Below, one piece after another: positions 1 through 6,268 of a DNA stretch of 6,369 bases. This stretch comes from Patescibacteria group bacterium (GTDB lineage Bacteria > Patescibacteriota > Patescibacteriia > UBA9934), in assembly GCA_018818445.1 (NCBI GenBank), contig JAHISC010000069.1, forward strand, positions 1 to 6,369, in the 5' to 3' direction. Numbering within the stretch: the stretch's first letter is position 1; each line of letters opens with the position of its first letter. Position numbers and translations under genes: made by a program. The notes beneath the pieces are model-generated. The model did no database searches, was not told the DNA's origin, and worked only from the letters and a program-made list of their open reading frames with translations.

Positions 1-879
1 ACCATTGCTGCTGGCGATTATTTTGGAGCAGTCATGCTAGCTCAATTAATCAGATCTGATATTAAAAAGGAGTGTGGGGTCGCCTGTACAGCTTCGATTG
101 GTATTGCACCAAATAAAATTGTGGCAAAACTAGCTTCCGAATCAGTTAAACCTAGTGGCCTTACAAGTGTTATGCCTGACGAAGTTGAAGACTTTGTTCA
201 GACTAAAGCATTGCAGGACGTATGTGGCATTGGACCCCGAATAGAGAAAAGGTTAAATGCCATGGGTATTAGCTCTATGACTAGCTTAAAGGAGACGACT
301 TTGGAAAAATTAGTTGCTGAATTTAAAAGTTATGCTCACTTTTTGTACTCTGTATCCAGAGGTCTTGGAGATGACCATATTGACGACCAAGATGCGCCGC
401 CAAAATCAATTGGACACTCATACACTTATCCTTATGACTTAACAGAATCCGCTGATATTAAAAAACATTTACTAGCTTTAGCAGATCGAGTTGCCTGGCG
501 TATGCGTCGAAAAGGTTTTATTGGTACAAATTTATCTGTCTACGTTCGCTATAAAGGGTTTGGCAGCATGGGTGTACAAAAAAAATATCGAGAGCCAATG
601 GAGGATGGCTTACAAATTTATAAAAATTCTTGGCACTTAATAGATCAAATACGCGATCCGAATATTCCGATTCGCCTTTTGGGTATTTCTATGAGTGGTC
701 TTTTAGCCACACGCATGCCTTCAGCACTTTTTCCCAAAGATAAAAAAATGCATCAAATTTTAAATGCTCTTGATTTAATTCAATCAAAATTTGGCTCTGG
801 TGCCTGGCAACGAGCTGCTACGGTTGGCTCAATTTTTAAGGAAAGAACTAGTGGTTGGCACTACGACCACGAGGGGTAG
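1..879 (+). CDS. dinB: DNA polymerase IV (DinB-like Y-family polymerase), 5'-truncated by the window edge
   Basis: Translesion DNA polymerase that copies past damaged template bases and works with the sliding clamp. The frame is open from base 1, giving 292 residues; numbering here starts at the first codon. SIGIAPNK (32-39) followed by AKLAS and KPSG is the Y-family palm signature just after the catalytic acidic motif. A thumb helix-hairpin-helix follows (VCGIGPRI, 74-81). The little-finger domain starts near KSIGHSYTYP (135-144) and runs to about residue 270, with LLGISMSGL at 226-234. The N-terminal palm with the catalytic aspartates, roughly 100-130 residues, lies outside the window, so activity cannot be judged. 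A clamp-binding motif (usually QLxLF) may be represented only by the degenerate MPSALF near 239-244. The gene converges on eno with 5 bp between stop codons. The family is secure; the subgroup (DinB versus other Y-family) is slightly less so. Confidence 0.93.
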   Translation, partial: TIAAGDYFGAVMLAQLIRSDIKKECGVACTASIGIAPNKIVAKLASESVKPSGLTSVMPDEVEDFVQTKALQDVCGIGPRIEKRLNAMGISSMTSLKETTLEKLVAEFKSYAHFLYSVSRGLGDDHIDDQDAPPKSIGHSYTYPYDLTESADIKKHLLALADRVAWRMRRKGFIGTNLSVYVRYKGFGSMGVQKKYREPMEDGLQIYKNSWHLIDQIRDPNIPIRLLGISMSGLLATRMPSALFPKDKKMHQILNALDLIQSKFGSGAWQRAATVGSIFKERTSGWHYDHEG

Positions 880-884
880 TTTGA

Positions 885-2153
885 TTATTTAAGTAATAAA
901 TTCTCTTCAATTTCCATTAAGCGATTGTACTTTGCCAGGCGTTCACTACGCGATGGTGCTCCGGTCTTTACATACTCAGCATTAACAGCCACGGCTAAAT
1001 CAGCCAAAGTTGTATCAGATGTTTCTCCGGATCGGTGTGAAACTACAACCTTCTGTTTATTTTCTTTAGCAAGTGCAATCGTCTCCATAGTTTCAGAGAT
1101 TGTACCAATTTGGTTCATTTTGATAAGCACTGCATTAGTAGCTCCCATGTCAATTCCCTTTTGTAAACGCTCTACATTTGTAACGTAAAAGTCATCACCA
1201 ATAACCATCATCTTCTCACCAAGACGAGCAGTTAATCTTACCCAATCTTCCCAAGCGTCTTGATCAAGTGGATCTTCTACTGACATCAATGGATACTTCC
1301 TGTGCCAATGAGCAATCAAATCCGTCATCTCCTTGGCTGATAATTTAAGTCGATCAGTTTTTAGAATATATTTCTTTGTCTTTGGATCGTAAAATTCACT
1401 AGCAGCTACATCGATCCCTAGACTGACCTGCCCTCCTGGCTTATATTTTGCTTTGCGGATTGCTTTAACTAAATAATCAAGTGCTTGCTCAGTTTGCCCA
1501 ACCTCGGGAGCATAACCTCCCTCATTTCCTACATCAGTATCCAATCCATCTTTTTTCAATATATCCCCCAAAGCATGAAAAATCTCTGAACCAGCTTGAA
1601 CTTGTCTAGAGAACTTTTTAAAAGCATGTGGGATTATAATAAATTCCTGCATGTCCAGATTTGTATCAGCATGAGCCCCGCCATTAAAAATATTCATGAG
1701 TGGCGTAGGTAATTTATAAGTCTTTTCATTGATGGCAAAAAGATCACGGAGGTGTTCATAAAGTTCAATATCACGTCTCCTAGCTCCGGCATGAGCACAA
1801 GCCATAGAAACACCAAGAATCGCATTTGCTCCAAGTCGATGTTTGTTTACAGTACCGTCTAAAATACGCATCTCATCGTCGATAGCTTTTAGATCCATCA
1901 CATCCATACCTTTGATGTGTTGAAAAATTTTCATGTTGACGTTCTTGATCGCTTTTAGAACTCCCTTTCCGCGATAACGTTCTGGGTCACCATCACGGAG
2001 TTCTAAAGCCTCGTGAATACCAGTTGAAGCTCCTGATGGAACAGAAGCATTACCAGTTGAACCGTTGTTTAAAATCACTACAACGTGCAGGGTCGGGTTC
2101 CCGCGTGAATCGAGAATCTCATGAGCGTGAATTGAATCTATTTTTTCCTTCAT
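885..2153 (-). CDS. eno: Enolase (phosphopyruvate hydratase)
   Basis: Interconverts 2-phosphoglycerate and phosphoenolpyruvate in the cytoplasm (glycolysis). From the ATG at 2153 it has 422 residues, a normal enolase length. The N-terminal domain opens with EILDSRGNP (12-20); the barrel follows. Visible active-site residues are H161 in GGAHAD, E170 in MQEF, catalytic E211 in GNEGG, metal ligands D248, E293 and D320 (GDD), catalytic base K345 in LIKMNQIGT, HRS 373-375 and K396 in KTGAPSRS. All are intact. The usual GDEGGF is GNEGGY here. Start choice: an in-frame ATG at 2171 would add six residues and overlap pgk by 17 bp, with an AGG five bases upstream. The start at 2153 is preferred because it matches the family N-terminus and sits one base after the pgk stop, as at two other junctions. 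Last gene of the operon; no clear terminator follows. The family is certain, the start less so. Confidence 0.97.
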   Translation of the reverse strand: MKEKIDSIHAHEILDSRGNPTLHVVVILNNGSTGNASVPSGASTGIHEALELRDGDPERYRGKGVLKAIKNVNMKIFQHIKGMDVMDLKAIDDEMRILDGTVNKHRLGANAILGVSMACAHAGARRRDIELYEHLRDLFAINEKTYKLPTPLMNIFNGGAHADTNLDMQEFIIIPHAFKKFSRQVQAGSEIFHALGDILKKDGLDTDVGNEGGYAPEVGQTEQALDYLVKAIRKAKYKPGGQVSLGIDVAASEFYDPKTKKYILKTDRLKLSAKEMTDLIAHWHRKYPLMSVEDPLDQDAWEDWVRLTARLGEKMMVIGDDFYVTNVERLQKGIDMGATNAVLIKMNQIGTISETMETIALAKENKQKVVVSHRSGETSDTTLADLAVAVNAEYVKTGAPSRSERLAKYNRLMEIEENLLLK

Positions 2154-2154
2154 A

Positions 2155-3327
2155 CTATTGTTTAAGTACATTTAAACCTGGCATTGGCTTACCACCCAAA
2201 AAAACTAACATAGCGCCTCCACCAGAAGAAACGAAATTTATTTTTTTTAGTAATTTTTCCTGCTCTAGTAATGCTACGGTTTCACCGCCACCAACAATTG
2301 TTCTAGCTTTAGAAATAGCAACAATTTTAGCCGCTGCCACAGTACCCTTGCGAGAAGCTGATTTTTCAATATAACCAACCGGCCCGTTCCATATGATAGT
2401 TTTGGCACATAAAAGCAAAGTACTAAAAAGTTTTATTGTTTCTGGTCCTATATCTAAAATTTGATCTGTCTTTTTCAACTGACGTATAGATTTTATCTTA
2501 AATGAACTGCAGCGAGAATTTGTACAAACTAAGAAATCAATTGGTAAAACTATCTTTGATTTAACTTTATCTAAAACTTTTTTTGCAAGTTTTAGTTCAG
2601 CAGCTTCCAAACTTCTTGAGCCAAGCATTAATTTCTTACCCAATCTGGCACCAAGGAGTGCAATCGATGATCCGCCGCCAACTAAAATTGCTTCTGCCTT
2701 AGGAGCTAAATTTAACAAGGTATCGATCTTGGTCTCCAGTTTTACTCCGCCTAGCAATAAAAACAAAGGCTTTGTAAAAGATTTAGATAATTCTTCTACT
2801 TCTCGACATACAACATCACCAGCAAAACTAGGTAAAAATTTAGTAATACCAACCACCGAGGCATGTTTACGATGACAAACACCAAAAGCATTATTTATAT
2901 AGATGTCACCAAGTGATGCCAATTTTTTTGCAAAAGCTATCTGATTTTGTTCCTCTCCTTTATTAAATCTAAGATTCTCCAATAAAACTATTTGACCATT
3001 TTCCAATTTATCAATTTTGCTCCTACCGTTATCGAGATAATCATCAATAAAAATAACATCCTTCTTAAATGCTCTAGCGAGAACCTTTGAAACTGGTCTT
3101 AAGCTAAATTCTCTCTTTGCCTCTCCTCCCGGACGGCCGAGATGTGACATAATCACAACCCGAGCACCACGCTTTGACAAAGCAGAAACTCCTGACACAA
3201 TTGCCGATACTCTAGGATTATCTTTCGCCTTTAGTGATTTAGCATCAAGTGGAATATTCAAATCTGCACGCATCAATACAATCATCCCTGGCTTAATGTC
3301 TGTTAACTTGTAAGTCTTGAGTTTCAT
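2155..3327 (-). CDS. pgk: Phosphoglycerate kinase
   Basis: Transfers phosphate from 1,3-bisphosphoglycerate to ADP, the first ATP-yielding step of glycolysis. From the ATG at 3327 it has 390 residues, typical of bacterial PGK. The N-domain substrate site shows R20, D22 and N24 (RADLNIP), SHLGRP (61-66), LLENLRF (115-121), and H152, R153 and H155 (CHRKHAS). The C-domain nucleotide site shows GGVK (193-196), a GGG turn (217-219), DIGP (292-295), WNGPVG (313-318), E321 and SSGGGA (367-372). Two normally strict motifs differ: NDAFG reads NNAFG (145-149) and GGGDT reads GGGET (346-350). An in-frame ATG at 3336 would add three residues and overlap the NDH-2 gene by 8 bp, with AAGG 12 bases upstream. 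ATG 3327 is chosen because it follows that gene's stop after a single T. Translation is probably coupled to the upstream gene. Function is almost certain; the start is ambiguous by three codons. Confidence 0.96.
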   Translation of the reverse strand: MKLKTYKLTDIKPGMIVLMRADLNIPLDAKSLKAKDNPRVSAIVSGVSALSKRGARVVIMSHLGRPGGEAKREFSLRPVSKVLARAFKKDVIFIDDYLDNGRSKIDKLENGQIVLLENLRFNKGEEQNQIAFAKKLASLGDIYINNAFGVCHRKHASVVGITKFLPSFAGDVVCREVEELSKSFTKPLFLLLGGVKLETKIDTLLNLAPKAEAILVGGGSSIALLGARLGKKLMLGSRSLEAAELKLAKKVLDKVKSKIVLPIDFLVCTNSRCSSFKIKSIRQLKKTDQILDIGPETIKLFSTLLLCAKTIIWNGPVGYIEKSASRKGTVAAAKIVAISKARTIVGGGETVALLEQEKLLKKINFVSSGGGAMLVFLGGKPMPGLNVLKQ

Positions 3328-3328
3328 A

Positions 3329-4603
3329 TCAATCATTCAAAGAAAAGACCTTCTCAGCCGATCGCCATAAACGCCAAAAAACCGGCCATGGAAGTATTGT
3401 ACCAAAATATTGTAAATCTATAATCTTTCTAACCCAGCTTGCTGAGCGACCGCAAATATTAATACCAAAAATCCGCATAAAACTATACTTGCCACCAGCT
3501 GGAGTGATTATTATCCATTGCTTTGGAATTTTCATTATTTTTAATGGTTTGCCTTGTTGTTGACGTATGATATTTTGAGCTACAAGACGCGACTCTCTAA
3601 TAGCTACTTGAGCTAGAGATGGTAATGATTTTTTTGTATATGGACTTGTTAACCCTGCGGCATCACCAAGAGCGAAAATATCAGTCCTGCCTTTAACCTG
3701 AAATGTAGCCTCTACCTCAATGCGACCGCGTTGATCTTTTGGCAAATCAAAACTCTCAATCAAAGCAGTTGGTCTAATACCACCTGCCCAAATAAATATA
3801 TCAAAATCAATTTCTGTTGCCGTATTCTCAGTAGTCACTGTAACAAGATGCGCTCGATTCTTAGACAAACGTTCAAGGCGAGTTTTAAGCTTCAACTCAA
3901 CACCTAATTTTTCTAAACGTTTTTTGACACAAAGCTGAAGCGAAGGATGCATTTGCTGCAAAACAGTATCACCGGCCTCGATAAGTAAGATTCTTATTTT
4001 AGTTCTATCAACCTGACCATTTTTAGATGCTTCGTTAAGACAATTAGCTAACTCTGATGCTAGCTCTACCCCAGTCGATCCGGCACCACCAATAACAATT
4101 TTTATACGATCACGTTTATGAAGACGTAACTCTTCTAATAATTTGCTAATCTCTGTCTGAATCTCCATGGCTTCCTGCAAAGTTTTTAATGTTCTAGAAT
4201 TTTCTTTGACTCCTGGAATGTTGAAAAACTGTACTTCAGAGCCAACTGCCAAAACTAATTCATCAAACTGCAATGTCTTGCCGTCGATAAAAATTAAATG
4301 TTTTGAATCAAAATCGCAACCAATAACTTCTTGTTTCTTAAAACGTACACGAGCACCGTCTTGCGCCTGAATTAAGTTAGTAAAACTAATACCCGAGGTT
4401 TTTTTTAGATCTTTAAGATTCGTTTTTTCCTTGCTAAACAAAAACCCGCTAGCTACTTCGTAAAGCCATGGGGTAAATACATGTTCGTCCCGCTTATCAA
4501 TTAAAATAATTTCGCCGTCAAAGCGTAACTTAACTAAGTGCCGCACTGTCATGAAGCCGCCAAATCCGCCGCCCAAGACTACAATGCGACGTTTTTCGTT
4601 CAT
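3329..4603 (-). CDS. Type II NADH dehydrogenase-like FAD oxidoreductase (NDH-2 family)
   Basis: Probable single-subunit, non-proton-pumping NADH:quinone oxidoreductase bound to the inner membrane face. From ATG 4603 it has 424 residues. An FAD-binding Rossmann motif GGGFGG is at 11-16, and the family motif TPWLYEVASG is at 44-53. The NADH-binding Rossmann motif is GGAGSTGVELASEL (172-185), WAGGIRP is at 272-278, and the second FAD motif DIFALGDAAG is at 308-317. The quinone-site region reads AQVAIRE (331-337), where many NDH-2 enzymes have AQxAxQ. The C-terminus (about 388-415) is rich in Trp, Phe and Arg and looks like an amphipathic membrane anchor. An in-frame TTG at 4612 would overlap doxX; the ATG at 4603, one base after the doxX stop, is preferred. 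Its place between gap and pgk suggests it re-oxidises the NADH made by GAPDH. Other acceptors are possible, because related flavoproteins (e.g. sulfide:quinone reductases) share the fold; the paired cysteines typical of SQR are not evident. Confidence 0.87.
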   Translation of the reverse strand: MNEKRRIVVLGGGFGGFMTVRHLVKLRFDGEIILIDKRDEHVFTPWLYEVASGFLFSKEKTNLKDLKKTSGISFTNLIQAQDGARVRFKKQEVIGCDFDSKHLIFIDGKTLQFDELVLAVGSEVQFFNIPGVKENSRTLKTLQEAMEIQTEISKLLEELRLHKRDRIKIVIGGAGSTGVELASELANCLNEASKNGQVDRTKIRILLIEAGDTVLQQMHPSLQLCVKKRLEKLGVELKLKTRLERLSKNRAHLVTVTTENTATEIDFDIFIWAGGIRPTALIESFDLPKDQRGRIEVEATFQVKGRTDIFALGDAAGLTSPYTKKSLPSLAQVAIRESRLVAQNIIRQQQGKPLKIMKIPKQWIIITPAGGKYSFMRIFGINICGRSASWVRKIIDLQYFGTILPWPVFWRLWRSAEKVFSLND

Positions 4604-4604
4604 A

Positions 4605-5102
4605 TTAGCCAAATAAAATTTGTGACCACCAAACTTTTTGTTTTCTAAGATTGCGTTGAATCAAACCATCCAATCCCAACACATGACCAACTCCACCGGC
4701 CATAAATACAACAAAAATTAAAATATAGATTATGTGTTGGTCAATCAAACCCAGTTGTGTATTCTGTTCAAAATGAGCCAAATAATACAAAGCCATCATC
4801 ACTGCTCCAAAAAATGATGCCGGTCTGACAAAAATCCCAAGAATTAAAGCAGCACCAATTAGTAACTGCCCCCAGATGTTTAACTGATCGATAAATACAC
4901 TACCGGCTAGACTCTGGAAAAATTCCGCAAAAGGTCCCGAAGCTGAGGCAAGATAGCCGGCAGCTGACCAATCACCAAATTTGCTGTAAGCGGCGTACAG
5001 AAAAATAAAACCAAGTGCAACTCGTAGCAACAATAAAGCCGTGGTAAACCATTTTTGTTGCGTCGCTTTTTCAAAATGATCAAAAGCTATTTGTGTTTTC
5101 AT
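4605..5102 (-). CDS. DoxX-family integral membrane protein
   Basis: Small polytopic membrane protein of 165 residues, typical for the DoxX/DoxD family. Four hydrophobic segments are visible at about 19-38, 73-92, 95-110 and 122-141. The first carries the family-like pattern LRVALGFIFLYAAYSKF (26-42), followed by SAAGYLASASGPF (46-58); the C-terminus is short and basic (QRNLRKQK). Members include the small subunit of archaeal thiosulfate:quinone oxidoreductase and partners in redox or oxidative-stress complexes, but for most bacterial members no reaction is established. No cofactor motif is visible. It lies 11 bp after gap and 1 bp before the NDH-2 gene, so a role with that flavoprotein in membrane electron transfer or quinone handling is a reasonable inference, not shown by sequence. 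The ATG at 5102 has no Shine-Dalgarno sequence; the upstream bases are only A, T and C for more than ten positions. Confidence 0.85.
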   Translation of the reverse strand: MKTQIAFDHFEKATQQKWFTTALLLLRVALGFIFLYAAYSKFGDWSAAGYLASASGPFAEFFQSLAGSVFIDQLNIWGQLLIGAALILGIFVRPASFFGAVMMALYYLAHFEQNTQLGLIDQHIIYILIFVVFMAGGVGHVLGLDGLIQRNLRKQKVWWSQILFG

Positions 5103-5113
5103 AATTGTTTAAA

Positions 5114-6115
5114 TTATTTTGCTAGAAAAATTGCCATCTCTGCTAAACGGTTGGCGTATCCCCATTCGTTATCGTACCAAGCAAAAATTTTGACCAGATC
5201 GCCATCGACTACACGTGTCATAGGTAAATCGATAACTGCTGAATACGGATTACCAATAAAATCTGAAGAAACTAATGGTTCTTCCGTCCAAGTTACGATT
5301 CCCTTAAAGCGTGGCAATTTGGTAGCTTTTTTTATTACTTTTTCAATATCTTCCGCTGTTACTTTCTTTTTTAAAACTAATGTGATGTCTGAAACAGAAA
5401 CTGTAGAAAGTGGTACTCGTATAGCTAAACCATCAAATTTATTTTTTAAACTAGGTAAGGTTTCAGTTGTAGAAATAGCAGCTCCAGTAGAAGTTGGAAT
5501 CATATTTTCTGCTGCTGCTCTAGCTCTGCGCAAATCTTTGTGAGGCCCATCAACTAAATTTTGTGTTGAAGTGTAACCATGAACAGTTGTTAGCATAGCT
5601 TTTTTCACACCAAAAGCCTCATCCATAATAGCCATCACCGGCGCTACACAATTTGTAGTACACGAAGCATTATTAACCACTGCCGACTTATTTCCTTTAG
5701 CCTGCTTATCGTTAGCGCCAATCACATATGTCGGCACATTGCCGCCTTTAGCCGGTGCCGAAATAACGACCCTCTTTGCTCCAGCTGTTAGATGTGCACT
5801 AGCAGACTCTTCTGTAACAAAATGTCCTGTCGATTCGATAACGATCTCAACTTTCAATTCCTTCCATGGCAGTAAAGCCGGGTCTTTTTCAGATAAAACT
5901 GGGATCTTTTGTTGACCTATCTGAATGTAATCCTTACCTGCTTTTACTTCGACTTCCCACTTACCATAATTTGTATCGTACTGCAGCAAATGAGCTAAAG
6001 TCTTAGCATCAGTCAAATCATTGATAGCTACAACCTGGAATCCTGGTTTTCCCCAAGCGGCTTTAAAAGTTGAGCGGCCAATTCGGCCAAAGCCATTAAT
6101 TGCAATTCGAGCCAT
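5114..6115 (-). CDS. gap: Glyceraldehyde-3-phosphate dehydrogenase (type I, NAD-type)
   Basis: Oxidises and phosphorylates glyceraldehyde 3-phosphate to 1,3-bisphosphoglycerate while reducing NAD. It has 333 residues from the ATG at 6115, the normal length for the family. The NAD-binding Rossmann motif is NGFGRIGR (7-14), and INDLTD (31-36) supplies the aspartate that normally favours NAD over NADP. The catalytic cysteine is C152 in SCTTNC (151-156) and the catalytic histidine H179 in HGYT. PHKDLRRARAAAENMIPT (191-208) and WYDNEWGY (313-320) complete the substrate site. The open frame continues upstream to a TTG at 6196, but those 27 residues come from the repeat-rich leader and lack family similarity, so the start is set at MARIAING. 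First gene of the operon, feeding PGK and producing NADH for the adjacent NDH-2-like protein. No Shine-Dalgarno sequence precedes the ATG. Confidence 0.97.
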   Translation of the reverse strand: MARIAINGFGRIGRSTFKAAWGKPGFQVVAINDLTDAKTLAHLLQYDTNYGKWEVEVKAGKDYIQIGQQKIPVLSEKDPALLPWKELKVEIVIESTGHFVTEESASAHLTAGAKRVVISAPAKGGNVPTYVIGANDKQAKGNKSAVVNNASCTTNCVAPVMAIMDEAFGVKKAMLTTVHGYTSTQNLVDGPHKDLRRARAAAENMIPTSTGAAISTTETLPSLKNKFDGLAIRVPLSTVSVSDITLVLKKKVTAEDIEKVIKKATKLPRFKGIVTWTEEPLVSSDFIGNPYSAVIDLPMTRVVDGDLVKIFAWYDNEWGYANRLAEMAIFLAK

Positions 6116-6126
6116 AGTAATAATTA

Positions 6127-6163
6127 GTTGTTTAGTTTCTAAGTTATTTGGTTGTTTAGTTTC
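6127..6163. repeat. 13-bp direct repeat, two copies 24 bp apart, in the gap leader
   Basis: GTTGTTTAGTTTC occurs exactly at 6127-6139 and again at 6151-6163. In the gap transcript this reads GAAACTAAACAAC twice, with the second copy ending 11 bases before the gap ATG. The adjoining bases 6164-6200 continue with degenerate AACTC/AATAAC-like words, so the pair may be the better-kept part of a decayed low-complexity array. Together with the promoter this accounts for the 115-bp leader (6116-6230); no gene is seen there. No function can be assigned. Confidence 0.7.
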
Positions 6164-6206
6164 CAAACTCCGTAACTCCATCACTCTACAACTCAATAAC
6201 TATTCT

Positions 6207-6234
6207 ATTGTATCATAAAAACCCCACTGGTGAA
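6207..6234 (-). promoter_or_regulatory. Putative promoter of the gap operon (extended -10)
   Basis: Read on the minus strand, TACAAT at 6212-6207 matches the -10 consensus at five of six positions. It is preceded by TG one base upstream (6215-6214), forming an extended -10 element. A weak -35-like TTCACC (6234-6229, four of six matches to TTGACA) lies 16 bases upstream. Transcription would start near 6200, leaving a leader of about 85 bases before the gap ATG. The -35-like hexamer straddles the IS3-family terminus at 6231, so in this arrangement its first four bases come from the insertion sequence. Prediction by eye from consensus only. Confidence 0.5.
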
Positions 6235-6256
6235 CCGTACCCCGTTTAGTGGACAC
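6231..6256. repeat. Terminal inverted repeat (right end) of the IS3-family element
   Basis: 26-bp candidate terminal repeat. It starts TGAACCGTACCCC and ends TAGTGGACAC on the plus strand, the layout seen in IS150-group ends (terminal TG, a CCC block, then TGGACAC). It is the binding and cleavage site for the transposase. The partner repeat is not in the window, so the inner limit is an estimate. Confidence 0.7.
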
Positions 6257-6268
6257 GAAAGAAAACAC

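Noticed and set aside
851..870. Possible terminator hairpin (GTGGT/ACCAC, 10-base loop) at the dinB/eno junction
   Set aside because: The stem is only 5 bp, lies inside dinB coding sequence and lacks a proper T-tract on either strand.
925..1188. Plus-strand open frame of 87 codons opposite eno
   Set aside because: Antisense shadow of a well-conserved enolase segment with no recognisable domain.
2024..2374. Plus-strand open frame of 116 codons across the pgk/eno junction
   Set aside because: Antisense to two solid genes, low-complexity protein with no family resemblance.
4167..4370. Plus-strand open frame of 67 codons opposite the NDH-2 gene
   Set aside because: Antisense shadow without recognisable domain or ribosome binding site.
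5055..5543. Plus-strand open frame of 162 codons opposite doxX and gap
   Set aside because: Antisense to conserved gap and doxX coding sequence; the protein resembles no family and spans a real intergenic gap.
6116..6196. N-terminal extension of GAPDH to an in-frame TTG at 6196
   Set aside because: The added residues come from the low-complexity repeat leader and the family N-terminus begins exactly at the ATG at 6115.
6127..6200. CRISPR array
   Set aside because: Only two short repeats with an 11-bp gap between them; far too short for repeats and spacers, and no cas genes nearby.
6021..6218. Plus-strand open frame of 65 codons over the gap start and leader
   Set aside because: It runs through the leader repeats and the antisense of the GAPDH N-terminus; no support as a gene.
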